From contig JBCDAU010000012.1 of the NCBI GenBank assembly GCA_039185015.1, positions 1-64,000 on the forward strand: a stretch of DNA of 64,000 bases. The letters are read 5' to 3'. The position numbers and the translations under genes were made by a program. The DNA comes from JBCBSZ01 sp039185015. GTDB lineage: Bacteria; Actinomycetota; Acidimicrobiia; Acidimicrobiales; Poriferisodalaceae. The notes beneath the pieces were generated by a model. It worked only from the letters and a program-made list of their open reading frames with translations, was not told the DNA's origin and searched no databases. Shown here in pieces: positions 1 to 7,881 of this stretch (within the stretch, counting starts at the first letter, position 1; each line of letters begins with the position of its first letter).

Positions 1-291
1 ATCGAAGGCGTGCTCGTCACCCATCCGGCGGTGTCCGACGCCGCGGTCTTCGGCATCCCGAACGAGGAGTTCGGCGAGGAGGTCAAGGGGGCGGTCAAGC
101 TCCTCGACGGCTTCGAGGCGTCCGACGAGCTCGCAGACGAGCTCCGCGAGCACGTGCGGGGCGAGCTGGCCGGGTACAAGGTGCCGCGCTCCATCGACTT
201 CGAGGACGACTTCCCTCGCACCGAGACCGGCAAGCTCCAGAAGCGGCTGCTCCGCGACCGCTACTGGGAAGGCGCCGGCCGCGCCATCTGA
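1..291 (+). CDS. Acyl-CoA synthetase / AMP-dependent ligase, C-terminal end (partial)
   Basis: This is the 3' end of a gene that begins before the window; the frame is open from base 1. The visible 96 residues are the mobile C-terminal domain of an adenylate-forming enzyme. Motifs are VSDAAVFGIPNEEFGEEVKG, YKVPRSIDF and the ending ETGKLQKRLLRDRYW, where the Lys of TGKLQK is the conserved lysine used in the adenylation half reaction. Members activate a carboxylic acid to acyl-AMP and then usually to the CoA thioester. The substrate cannot be told from this fragment. It converges on the VOC gene across an intergenic repeat. Confidence 0.9.
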   Translation: MEGVLVTHPAVSDAAVFGIPNEEFGEEVKGAVKLLDGFEASDELADELREHVRGELAGYKVPRSIDFEDDFPRTETGKLQKRLLRDRYWEGAGRAI

Positions 292-300
292 GCCGTATCC

Positions 301-403
301 CCACCCGGGCGGGGACCCCGGAGCCCCACCCTCCTCCCGGCGTCCTCGGCCTGACGGCCTGCGGCCCGGGCCGTGCCCCCACCCGGGCGGGGACCCCGGA
401 GCC
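301..403. repeat. Two-armed intergenic repeat, copy A
   Basis: Two identical 25-bp arms lie at 301-325 and 379-403, each with the core CCCGGGCGGGGACCCCGGAG. They flank a GC-rich spacer containing GTCCTCGGCCTGACGGCCTG. Diverged copies lie at 22497-22597, 41282-41372 (inverted) and probably 39803-39891 (inverted, degraded). The element fills the gap between two convergent genes. The arms are partly self-complementary, so RNA hairpins are possible. Function is unknown. Confidence 0.8.
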
Positions 404-406
404 TCC

Positions 407-790
407 TCACAGCTCGTAGGCGAGGGAGTGCCGGGCCTCGTAGAGCTGAATCGGGTCGGCGCCCGGCACCTCGACCATCGTGACCAGACCGAAGCCGTGG
501 TCCTCCACCTCGGTCGTGAAGGTGGCGCCCTTGGCGGCGAGTTCGGCGCGGGTGGCGGCCACGTCGTCACAGACGAAGGCGATCTGGTGCTGCCGCGGCA
601 TCTCGAACACCTGCCCGTCCCACTCCTCCCGGGTGGGGTGCACGCCGAGCTCGCTGGGGCCGGTGCCGAAGATCAGCCATCCCGGCGTCGCTGCGTCCTC
701 CACGAACGGGAAGCCGAGGACGTCCCGGAGGAACGCCCGGGTCGCGGGCGCATCGTCGGAGTAGATGAGCGTGTGCACCGCGAGGATCAT
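407..790 (-). CDS. VOC (glyoxalase/bleomycin-resistance fold) family protein
   Basis: A 127-residue single-domain VOC protein. The two beta-alpha-beta-beta-beta halves can be followed: ILAVHTLIYSDD at the start and HQIAFVCDDVAATRAELAAK in the middle, ending with VTMVEVPGADPIQLYE. Candidate metal ligands are the His of LAVHTL, the His of HQIAF and the Glu of QLYE. Family members include glyoxalases, extradiol dioxygenases and resistance proteins, so the reaction cannot be assigned. A TAGGCT hexamer sits 6 nt before the ATG, suggesting leaderless expression. It is monocistronic as far as visible. Confidence 0.85.
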   Translation of the reverse strand: MILAVHTLIYSDDAPATRAFLRDVLGFPFVEDAATPGWLIFGTGPSELGVHPTREEWDGQVFEMPRQHQIAFVCDDVAATRAELAAKGATFTTEVEDHGFGLVTMVEVPGADPIQLYEARHSLAYEL

Positions 791-796
791 GACCGG

Positions 797-802
797 AGCC
801 TA
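797..802 (-). promoter_or_regulatory. Putative -10 element of the VOC gene (leaderless)
   Basis: TAGGCT on the minus strand, with 6 nt (CCGGTC) between it and the ATG. This matches the TANNNT plus short-spacer pattern seen before many genes in the window. No clear -35 element is visible. Confidence 0.5.
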
Positions 803-830
803 CGGAGCCCGGCCGCACCTCGCCGGAGGA

Positions 831-2561
831 CTACTCCGCCTTGGGCAGCAGCCGGAGGCCGAGCTCGTCGAGGTGACGGGCGTCGATCTCGGTCGGGGCC
901 GTCGTCAGCGGGTCGGTGCCCGACTGGGTCTTCGGGAAGGCGATGACCTCGCGGATGTTCTCCTCGCCGGCGAGCAGGGCGACGAGGCGGTCGAGGCCGA
1001 ACGCGAAGCCGGCGTGCGGCGGCGCGCCGAAGCGGAACGCGTCGAGCAGGAACCCGAAGCGCCGCTGCGCCTCCTCCGGCTCGAACCCGAGCACGGTGAA
1101 GACCTGCTGCTGGATGTCGCCGCGATGGATCCGGACGCTGCCCGAGCCGAGCTCCCACCCGTTCAGCACCAGGTCGTAGGCCTGGGAGCGGATGGACAGC
1201 AGGTCGCCACCGGGCACGAGCGCCTCGATGTCGTCGGGGTGCGGCATGGTGAACGGGTGGTGTGCCGGCACGCCGGTGCCGTCCTCGTTCATCGCCTCGA
1301 ACAGCGGGAACTCGGTGACCCACAGGAAGTTCAGGCCGCCCTCGTTGACGGGCGGGCGCCCCAGCTCCAGCCGGAGCAGGCCGAGCACGTGCCAGACGGT
1401 GTGCCGGTCGTCGGCGACGAGGTAGAGGATGTCGCCCTCCTCCCCGCCCAGGCGCTCGCAGATCCCGGTGAGCTCGGCCTCGGAGAGGAACTTCGCGATC
1501 GGCGAGGTGAGCTCGCCGTCGGCGCCCACCTTCATCCAGACGAGGCCCTTCGCGCCCCAACGCTTCGCGGTGTCGGTGAGCGCGTCGAGCTGGTTGCGGC
1601 CGATGTCGCCGCCCCCTTCGTGGCGGATCCCCTTCACGGACGGGGCCTGGAAGACCTTGAACTCGGTGTCGCCGAACAGGTCGGTGAGCTCGGTCAGCTC
1701 CATGCCGAAGCGGAGGTCGGGCTTGTCGGAGCCGAAGCGCTCCATGGCCTCGAGCCACGGCATCCGGTCGAACTCCCCCGGATCCTCACCGGTCGCCTCG
1801 TAGGTGGCGACGCGGACCGCGTGCTCGACAGCGGCGAGCACGTCGTCCTGGTCGACGAAGCTCATCTCGAGGTCGAGCTGGCTGAACTCGAACTGCCGAT
1901 CGGCGCGGAGGTCCTCGTCGCGGAAGCAGCGGGCGATCTGGTAGTAGCGATCGATGCCGCCGACCATGCAGAGCTGCTTGAACAGCTGCGGGCTCTGCGG
2001 CAAGGCGTAGAAGCTGCCCGGGTGGAGCCGCGACGGCACCACGAAGTCGCGGGCGCCCTCGGGCGTCGAGGCGATCAGGTTGGGTGTCTCGATCTCGACG
2101 AAGTCCTGCTCCTCCATCGCGTCGCGGATGGCGCCGTTGATGCGGGCGCGGAGACGGAGGTTGTGCTGGAGACGCTCGGTGCGCAGGTCGACGTAGCGGT
2201 GCCGGATGCGGGTGACCTCGTCGACCTCGGCGGCGCGGTCGAGGGGGAAGGGCGGCGGCTCGGAGGCCGTCAGGATCTCGACCGTGCAGTCCGCCAGCTC
2301 GATGTCGCCGCTGTCGAGGTTCGGGTTCTCGGTTCCCTCCGGGCGGCGGCGGACGGTGCCCGACACCTGCACGACGTACTCCGAGCGCACGTCGACCGAC
2401 CCGTCGACCACCGTCTGGACCAGGCCGGTGTGGTCGCGCACGTCCACGAAGGCGAGGTGCTCGCCGTGCTCGCGCCGGCGGTGCACCCAGCCGCACACGA
2501 CGACCTCACGGTCGACGTCGTCGAGGCTCAGCTCGCCACACAGGTCGGTACGCAGTGCCAC
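831..2561 (-). CDS. aspS: Aspartyl-tRNA synthetase
   Basis: Charges tRNA with aspartate in the cytoplasm. The 576 residues match bacterial AspRS: an N-terminal OB-fold anticodon domain (VVVCGWVHRRREHGEHLAFV), the class II catalytic core with motif 2 (IARCFRDEDLRADRQFEF), the bacterial GAD insertion, and motif 3 near the end (GFAFGLDRLVALL) followed by KTQSGTDPLT. GTG start at 2561 with a GGAGG Shine-Dalgarno about 5 nt upstream and a TAGCGT hexamer further up (2586-2591). It lies downstream of hisS. Whether it also charges tRNA-Asn cannot be decided from this window. Confidence 0.97.
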   Translation of the reverse strand: MALRTDLCGELSLDDVDREVVVCGWVHRRREHGEHLAFVDVRDHTGLVQTVVDGSVDVRSEYVVQVSGTVRRRPEGTENPNLDSGDIELADCTVEILTASEPPPFPLDRAAEVDEVTRIRHRYVDLRTERLQHNLRLRARINGAIRDAMEEQDFVEIETPNLIASTPEGARDFVVPSRLHPGSFYALPQSPQLFKQLCMVGGIDRYYQIARCFRDEDLRADRQFEFSQLDLEMSFVDQDDVLAAVEHAVRVATYEATGEDPGEFDRMPWLEAMERFGSDKPDLRFGMELTELTDLFGDTEFKVFQAPSVKGIRHEGGGDIGRNQLDALTDTAKRWGAKGLVWMKVGADGELTSPIAKFLSEAELTGICERLGGEEGDILYLVADDRHTVWHVLGLLRLELGRPPVNEGGLNFLWVTEFPLFEAMNEDGTGVPAHHPFTMPHPDDIEALVPGGDLLSIRSQAYDLVLNGWELGSGSVRIHRGDIQQQVFTVLGFEPEEAQRRFGFLLDAFRFGAPPHAGFAFGLDRLVALLAGEENIREVIAFPKTQSGTDPLTTAPTEIDARHLDELGLRLLPKAE

Positions 2562-2607
2562 AGGTCCTCCAGGTTCGCCGGAGCGACGCTACCGCCGCCC
2601 CCGTCAT

Positions 2608-2637
2608 CGGCCACGCCCCGTCGACGGGGTACGGCCG
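2608..2637 (-). terminator. Hairpin between hisS and aspS
   Basis: Inverted repeat: CGGCC, then CCCCG-TCGA-CGGGG, then GGCCG, with a G-T pair and a short internal mismatch. It follows hisS on the minus strand and precedes the aspS start. There is no U-tract, as is common in high-GC actinobacteria. It could terminate hisS transcripts or simply be a leader structure. Confidence 0.45.
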
Positions 2638-2643
2638 GAGTGT

Positions 2644-3978
2644 TCACTCCTCGCCGCCGAGCCAGTCGTAGCGGCGCTGGTCGGGTCCGTCCTCGCCCGG
2701 GCCGTCGGCCAGGACGGCGAGGAGCTCCTCGACGACGCGGTCGCGCGGGACGGTGCGCTGCCCGCGCTCGCCGCGCAGGTCGCGCACGGTCACGACCCCG
2801 TCGGTCAGCTCCTGCTCGCCGACGATCACCGCGACGGTGGCACCGCTGCGATCGGCGCTCTTCATCTGCGAGCGCATCGAGCGCTGGTCGAAGGCGCGAT
2901 CGGCGCTGAGGCCGGCACGGCGGAGCTCGTGGCTCAGGTCACGGGCGACGGTGCCGTCGGTGGCGTCGACGACGAACACGTCGACGGTCGGCGGCGGGGG
3001 GACGAACGAGCGCTCGGCGTCGGCGGCGAGCAGCACGCGCTCGATGCCCGAACCGAACCCGACGCCCGGCGTCTTGGGTCCGCCCAGGTCCTCCACGAGG
3101 CCGTCGTAACGCCCGCCGCCGGCGATGGCCGACTGGGCGGCCTGCATGGCCGAGCTCTGGATCTCGAACGTGGTGTGCGTGTAGTAGTCGAGCCCGCGCA
3201 CCAGCCGCGGGTCGAGCGCGAAGGGGATGCCCAACGCGCCGAGTCCCTGTTGGACGCGCTCGAAGTGCTCGACCGCTTCGGCGGTGAGGAACTCGTCGAT
3301 GAGCGGCGCACCGCTCATCGCCGCCTGGGTCGACTCCTTCTTCGAGTCGAGGACCCGAAGCGGATGGGTGTCGATCTTCGCCTGGTCGGTGGGGTCGAGC
3401 TCGTCGTGGCGGTCTCGCAACCACTCCTGCAGCGCGTCGGAGTAGGCGACCCGCGTCGCCGGGTCACCCATCGAGTTCACGACGAGGAGGATCCGCTCGA
3501 GGCCGAGGTCGCGCAGGACCGACCAGGCGAGCGCCATGACCTCGACGTCGACGTCGGGGTCGTTCGATCCGAACACCTCGGCACCGAACTGGTGATGTTG
3601 CCGGTATCGCCCGGCCTGGGCCCGCTCGTAGCGGAAGTGGGCCGCGGCGTACCAGACCTTCCACGGCGTGGACGGCCGGTGCTGCACGAACGAGCGGGCG
3701 ACCGACGCCGTGCTCTCGGGCCGCAGCGCGATGTGACGATCGCCGCGGTCGTGGAAGTCGTACATCTCCTTGGTCACGACGTCGGTGCCCTCACCGAGTC
3801 GCTGGAAGACGCCGGCATCTTCGAACACCGGGCCGTGGACGAGACCGAACCCCGCTCGCCGCATGTGGCCGTGGACCACACCGAGCAGCCGCATCCAGCG
3901 GTCGGACTCGGGCGGGAGGACGTCACGGGTACCGGGGGGAGCCTGGAAGGCCTGCCGGCGGGGAGCTGGTTCGTTCAT
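2644..3978 (-). CDS. hisS: Histidyl-tRNA synthetase
   Basis: Class II synthetase of 444 residues that charges tRNA-His. Visible motifs are FQAPPGTRDVLPPESDRW at the N-terminus, motif 2 (WYAAAHFRYERAQAGRYRQ), the histidine-A type signature LVRGLDYYTHTTFE, and motif 3 GVGFGSGIERVLLA. An anticodon-binding domain (VDVFVVDATD onwards) follows. ATG start at 3978, with a TACACT hexamer 10 nt upstream suggesting a nearly leaderless transcript. The rel gene lies upstream; rel-hisS adjacency is common in Gram-positive bacteria. Confidence 0.97.
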   Translation of the reverse strand: MNEPAPRRQAFQAPPGTRDVLPPESDRWMRLLGVVHGHMRRAGFGLVHGPVFEDAGVFQRLGEGTDVVTKEMYDFHDRGDRHIALRPESTASVARSFVQHRPSTPWKVWYAAAHFRYERAQAGRYRQHHQFGAEVFGSNDPDVDVEVMALAWSVLRDLGLERILLVVNSMGDPATRVAYSDALQEWLRDRHDELDPTDQAKIDTHPLRVLDSKKESTQAAMSGAPLIDEFLTAEAVEHFERVQQGLGALGIPFALDPRLVRGLDYYTHTTFEIQSSAMQAAQSAIAGGGRYDGLVEDLGGPKTPGVGFGSGIERVLLAADAERSFVPPPPTVDVFVVDATDGTVARDLSHELRRAGLSADRAFDQRSMRSQMKSADRSGATVAVIVGEQELTDGVVTVRDLRGERGQRTVPRDRVVEELLAVLADGPGEDGPDQRRYDWLGGEE

Positions 3979-3988
3979 GGCGTCGCCG

Positions 3989-3994
3989 AGTGTA
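3989..3994 (-). promoter_or_regulatory. Putative -10 element of hisS
   Basis: TACACT on the minus strand, 10 nt before the hisS ATG. It fits the recurring TANNNT pattern; no -35 element is recognisable. Confidence 0.4.
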
Positions 3995-4007
3995 CGGCGG
4001 CGTCATG

Positions 4008-4031
4008 GCCCCGGAAGGAGTATTGCGGGGC
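4008..4031 (-). terminator. Hairpin between rel and hisS
   Basis: GCCCCG and CGGGGC separated by a 12-nt loop, directly after the rel stop codon. The stem is short and there is no U-tract, so this is a weak terminator candidate. Confidence 0.3.
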
Positions 4032-4033
4032 GG

Positions 4034-6274
4034 TCAGGCCTCGACGGTGTCGTCCGCAGCCGCCGGGCCCCGGCCCGGGAGCAGCCGGTAGACGTCGTAG
4101 ACCGAGTCGACCCGACGGATCGCCCGCAGCAACGAGTCGAGGTGCTCGGCGTCGCCGAGCTCGAACTCGAAGCGGAGCTTGGAGACGCGCTCCCCGCTCG
4201 TGGTGGTCGAGCAGCTCAAGATGTTGAGCCGGTGCTCGGAGAAGATCTGGCTGACCTCGGTGAGCAGCCCCGGCCGGTCGAAGGCCTTCGCCTCGAGCGC
4301 GACCGTGAAGGCGCCCTCGTGCTCGTTGTCCCACTCGACGTCGATGAGGCGGCCGGCCTGCCCGGTCGACAGCGACACGGCGTTGGCGCAGTCGGCCCGA
4401 TGGACGCTGACGCCGCGACCGCGGGTGATGAACCCCATGATCTCGTCGCCGGGAACCGGCGTGCAGCAGCGGGCGAGGCGGACCATGACGTCGTCGAGCC
4501 CCTCGACGTGCACCGACGGCTCGGCGCGCCGAGCTCGCTTGCGGTGTCGGGCCACCGTGGTCGGCATGACCTCGGGCGTCGTCGTCGGGCCCTCGAGCTC
4601 GCGCGCGAGCCGCTGCGCGATGCCCTTGGCGCCGACGTGACCCTCGCCGACCGCGGCGTACAGCGTCTCGAGATCACCGTGGTGGAGGTCGGCGGCGACC
4701 CGCTCGAGCGCCGCAGCGCCCAGCAGCTTCGTCGAGGGCAAGCCCTCACGCCGGAACGCCTTGACCAGCTCTTCCTTGCCGGTCTCGATCGCGTCCTCGC
4801 GGCGCTCGCGGGCGAACCACTGGCGGATCTTGTTGCGGGCCCGCGGCGTCGCGACGGTCTGCAGCCAGTCGCGCGACGGGCCGGCGCCCTCGACCTTGGA
4901 GGTGAAGACCTCGACGGTGTCGCCCGACTCGAGCTTGGTGTCGAGCGGCACCAGCCGACCGTTGACGCGAGCGCCGATGGTGGCGTGACCGACGTCGGTG
5001 TGGACCGAGTAGGCGAAGTCGACCGGGGTCGCATCCATCGGCAGCGTCATCACGTCGCCCTTGGGGGTGAACGCGAAGACCTCGTCCTGCTCGAGGTCGA
5101 TCTTCAGGTTCTGCATGAACTCGTCGGGATCGGTGGTCTCCGACTCCCAGTCCACGATCCGGTTGAGCCAGGGGACGTCGGCCTTCTCGACCTTCGACTT
5201 GTACTGCCAGTGCGAGGCGACGCCGAACTCGGCCCGCTGGTGCATCTCCTCGGTGCGGATCTGCACCTCGAGGATCTTGCCGCCGGGCCCCACGACCGTC
5301 GTGTGCAACGACTGGTAGAGGTTGAACTTCGGCATCGCCACGTAGTCCTTGAAGCGGCCCTGCACGGGGCGCCACGTGGAGTGGATCGAGCCGAGTGCGG
5401 CGTAGCAATCGCGCACCGACTCGACGATGATCCGGATGCCGACGAGATCGAAGATCTCGTTGAACTCCCGGCCCTTCACGACCATCTTCTCGTAGATCGA
5501 CCAGAGGTGCTTCTGGCGTCCGGTGACGTTGGCCTTGATGCCGAGCTCGGCGAGCCGCTGCTCGATCTCGTCGACGACGTCGGTGAGGAGCCGATCGCGC
5601 TCGGGGGTCCGCGACGCCACCATGTGGTCGATCTCGGCGTACCGCCGCGGATGTGCGGCGGCGAAGGCGAGATCCTCGAGCTGGACCTTGAGCTCCTGCA
5701 TCCCGAGGCGGTGCGCCAACGGCGCGTAGATGTCGAGGGTCTCCCGGGCGATCCGCTCCTGCTTCTCGGGGCGGAGGGCGCCGACGGTGCGCATGTTGTG
5801 CAGCCGGTCGGCGAGCTTGATGATCAGGACGCGGAGGTCGCGGGCCATGGCCACGAGCATCTTGCGCATCGTCGCGGCCTGCTGGGCCTCCTTGGAGCCG
5901 AAGTCGAGGCGGTCGAGCTTGGTGACGCCGTCGACGAGGGCGGCGATCTCGTCGCCGAAGCTCACCTGGACGTCGGACAGCGTCATGCGCGTGTCCTCGA
6001 CGGCGTCGTGGAGCAGGGCGGCCGAGATGGTGACCGCGTCGAGGCCGAGCTCGGCGACGATGAGCGACACCGCCACGGGGTGGTGGATGTAGTCCTCACC
6101 GGAGCGGCGCCGCTGGCCCTCGTGGGCGTCGCGGGCGGCCTCGTAGGCCGAGCGGATGAGCGAGGCGTCGCTGCGGGGCCAGCGCTGCTTGTAGCGGGCG
6201 ATGACCGGCGCGATGAGATCCGCATCGGCGTCGGTGGTACGACGCCAGGGCAGCACCCGGCTCACCACGGCCAC
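4034..6274 (-). CDS. rel: Bifunctional (p)ppGpp synthetase/hydrolase (Rel)
   Basis: Controls the stringent response by making and degrading (p)ppGpp. The 746 residues show the full long-RSH layout: an HD hydrolase domain with intact HDAVEDT (about residues 87-93), the synthetase domain with GRQKHLWSIYEKM and a later YQSLHTTVVGP, TGS (EVFAFTPKGDVMTLP), a helical/RIS region with CCTPVPGDEIMGFITRG, and a C-terminal ACT domain (FDRPGLLTEVSQIF). An intact HD motif together with the synthetase motif points to a bifunctional enzyme. GTG start only 1 nt after the apt stop, so apt and rel are probably cotranscribed, as in mycobacteria. Confidence 0.97.
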   Translation of the reverse strand: MAVVSRVLPWRRTTDADADLIAPVIARYKQRWPRSDASLIRSAYEAARDAHEGQRRRSGEDYIHHPVAVSLIVAELGLDAVTISAALLHDAVEDTRMTLSDVQVSFGDEIAALVDGVTKLDRLDFGSKEAQQAATMRKMLVAMARDLRVLIIKLADRLHNMRTVGALRPEKQERIARETLDIYAPLAHRLGMQELKVQLEDLAFAAAHPRRYAEIDHMVASRTPERDRLLTDVVDEIEQRLAELGIKANVTGRQKHLWSIYEKMVVKGREFNEIFDLVGIRIIVESVRDCYAALGSIHSTWRPVQGRFKDYVAMPKFNLYQSLHTTVVGPGGKILEVQIRTEEMHQRAEFGVASHWQYKSKVEKADVPWLNRIVDWESETTDPDEFMQNLKIDLEQDEVFAFTPKGDVMTLPMDATPVDFAYSVHTDVGHATIGARVNGRLVPLDTKLESGDTVEVFTSKVEGAGPSRDWLQTVATPRARNKIRQWFARERREDAIETGKEELVKAFRREGLPSTKLLGAAALERVAADLHHGDLETLYAAVGEGHVGAKGIAQRLARELEGPTTTPEVMPTTVARHRKRARRAEPSVHVEGLDDVMVRLARCCTPVPGDEIMGFITRGRGVSVHRADCANAVSLSTGQAGRLIDVEWDNEHEGAFTVALEAKAFDRPGLLTEVSQIFSEHRLNILSCSTTTSGERVSKLRFEFELGDAEHLDSLLRAIRRVDSVYDVYRLLPGRGPAAADDTVEA

Positions 6275-6275
6275 G

Positions 6276-6800
6276 TCAGCCGGCCTCCACCACGAGCGCC
6301 TCGACGGGAAGGTCGCCGAGGCGACTTCGTCCGCCGAGGAACGCGAGCTCGATGACGACGGCGAGCGCCGTGGTCGTGGCCCCGAGCCCGTCGACGAGGT
6401 CGGTCACGGCTCGGGCGGTGCCACCGGTGGCGAGCACGTCGTCCACCACGGCGACGCGGGAGCCGGCGGTGACCGAGTCGCGGTGCATCTCGAGGGTGTC
6501 GGTGCCGTACTCGAGGTCGTAGGTGACCGAGACCGTGTCGGCGGGGAGCTTGCCGGCCTTGCGCACCGGCACGAACCCGATGCCGAGGCGCTGAGCGACG
6601 GGGGCGCCGAAGATGAACCCGCGGGCCTCGATGCCGAGGATCAGCTCGGGCTTGGTGGGTTGAATGAGCTCGGCCAACTCCCCGACCGCCCGGTCGAAGA
6701 CCTTCGGCTGCGCCATCATCGGCGTCAGGTCCTTGAACAGGACGCCGGGCTCGGGGTGATCCGGGATCACCCGGATGTGCTCGTCGAGCCAGGCCGCCAT
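6276..6800 (-). CDS. apt: Adenine phosphoribosyltransferase
   Basis: Salvages adenine with PRPP to AMP. The 174 residues fit APT well. The PRPP-binding loop is visible as VAVVDDVLATGGTARAVTDL, and ILGIEARGFIFGAPVAQRLG and FVPVRKAGKLPADTVSVTYD are typical APT segments. It is immediately upstream of rel. Start ATG at 6800, with TACGGT 6 nt upstream, so the message may be leaderless. A hairpin at 6813-6840 lies just before the promoter and separates it from secF. Confidence 0.96.
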   Translation of the reverse strand: MAAWLDEHIRVIPDHPEPGVLFKDLTPMMAQPKVFDRAVGELAELIQPTKPELILGIEARGFIFGAPVAQRLGIGFVPVRKAGKLPADTVSVTYDLEYGTDTLEMHRDSVTAGSRVAVVDDVLATGGTARAVTDLVDGLGATTTALAVVIELAFLGGRSRLGDLPVEALVVEAG

Positions 6801-6806
6801 CCCGTC

Positions 6807-6812
6807 ACCGTA
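6807..6812 (-). promoter_or_regulatory. Putative -10 element of apt (leaderless)
   Basis: TACGGT on the minus strand, 6 nt (GACGGG) before the ATG. It abuts the 6813-6840 hairpin, which lies where the spacer would be; no -35 element is evident. Confidence 0.45.
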
Positions 6813-6840
6813 CCGTCACAACCCGCAGAGCGGGTGACGG
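6813..6840 (-). terminator. Hairpin after secF
   Basis: CCGTCA + CCCGC, loop AGA, GCGGG + TGACGG, giving eleven pairs with a 3-nt bulge (CAA). It is downstream of the secF stop and upstream of the apt promoter on the minus strand. No U-tract. It is likely to end the yajC-secD-secF message. Confidence 0.5.
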
Positions 6841-6861
6841 AGACGTGGGAGTTGTGCGAGG

Positions 6862-7881
6862 TCAGCGGCGACGGTTGCGTCGGCGGGGCCGTGGGGCCGA
6901 GCCGCGGGCCATCGGATGGTCGACGTCGACCTCCTCCTCCGACGCCTCCCGGAGCTCCGGCGGCTTGCGGGAGCGCAAGGCGACCAGCACCGGCGTGGCG
7001 ATGAAGAGCGACGAGTAGCTGCCGGCGATGATGCCCACGGCCAGAGCGAGCGCGAACTCCTGGAGGGCGGTCGCCCCGAGCAGGAACGATCCGACGACGA
7101 GCATCGACGCCACCGGCAACACGGAGGTGATGGTCGTGTTGATCGAGCGCATCACGACCTGGTTGAGCGACCGGTTGACGACCTCGCCGTAGCTCTCGCC
7201 CCCGCGGGCGCGCATCAGCGCGGTGTTGTCGTTGATCTTGTCGAAGACGACGATCGTGTCGTAGAGCGAGTAGCCGAGGATCGTGAGGAAGGCGATCACC
7301 GTCGCCGGCGTGACCTCGAACTGGAACAGCGAGTACACGCCGACGCTGACGCCGATGTCGTGGATGAGGGCCACGAGAGCGGCGACGGCCATTCGCCACT
7401 CGAATCGCACCGCCACGTAGATGGCGATGGCGATGAGGAACCAGATGAGCGCGGTCCGGGCCTGGCGGGTGATCTCGTCACCCCACGACGGCCCGACCTC
7501 TTCGCGGCTGACGTCGGCGATCGTCACGCCGTTGAGCTCGGCGAGCGCCTCCTGCACCTCGGCCTGGCGCTCGAGGTCCTCGGTCGAGCCACGGACCCGG
7601 AAGAGGTCGCCGGACAGGCCCGAGACCGTCTGGACCCGGTCGCTGGTGACCCCGAGGCCCTCGAGGAGGGACTCGACGTCGCCGGTCGACACGTCGTCGC
7701 CCTGGGGCACCTCCCAGACGACGCCGCCCTCGAACTCGATGCCGAGGCTGAGGCCGCGGAACAGCAGCGATCCCCCGAGGACGACCACGAGCACCGCCGT
7801 GACGATGGCGACCGTGCGGCGTGCGCCGAGGAAGTCGACGTCGTTCTCGCCCGAGTACAGGCGACGGAGCAGATCCCTCAC
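6862..7881 (-). CDS. secF: Protein translocase subunit SecF
   Basis: Membrane partner of SecD, an RND-type component that uses the proton gradient to help SecYEG pull proteins across the membrane. The 339 residues show an N-terminal membrane segment (TVAIVTAVLVVVLGGSLLF), the domain opening with GIEFEGGVVWEV, and a C-terminal five-helix bundle with VALIHDIGVSVGVYSLF and YSLYDTIVVFDKINDN, which are conserved SecF signatures. A basic tail of about 45 residues ends in PRPRRRNRRR. The start overlaps the secD stop by 4 nt, so the two are coupled. Confidence 0.97.
   Translation of the reverse strand: MRDLLRRLYSGENDVDFLGARRTVAIVTAVLVVVLGGSLLFRGLSLGIEFEGGVVWEVPQGDDVSTGDVESLLEGLGVTSDRVQTVSGLSGDLFRVRGSTEDLERQAEVQEALAELNGVTIADVSREEVGPSWGDEITRQARTALIWFLIAIAIYVAVRFEWRMAVAALVALIHDIGVSVGVYSLFQFEVTPATVIAFLTILGYSLYDTIVVFDKINDNTALMRARGGESYGEVVNRSLNQVVMRSINTTITSVLPVASMLVVGSFLLGATALQEFALALAVGIIAGSYSSLFIATPVLVALRSRKPPELREASEEEVDVDHPMARGSAPRPRRRNRRR

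Noticed and set aside
765..2909. A 714-codon plus-strand open frame opposite aspS and hisS
   Set aside because: It is antisense to aspS, which has full synthetase motifs. The frame is repetitive in Val/Glu/Asp/Leu and is caused by the high-GC third-position bias of the real genes.
3770..6355. An 861-codon plus-strand open frame opposite rel
   Set aside because: Rel is a clear gene on the minus strand. The plus frame has no domain-like segments and is a composition shadow.
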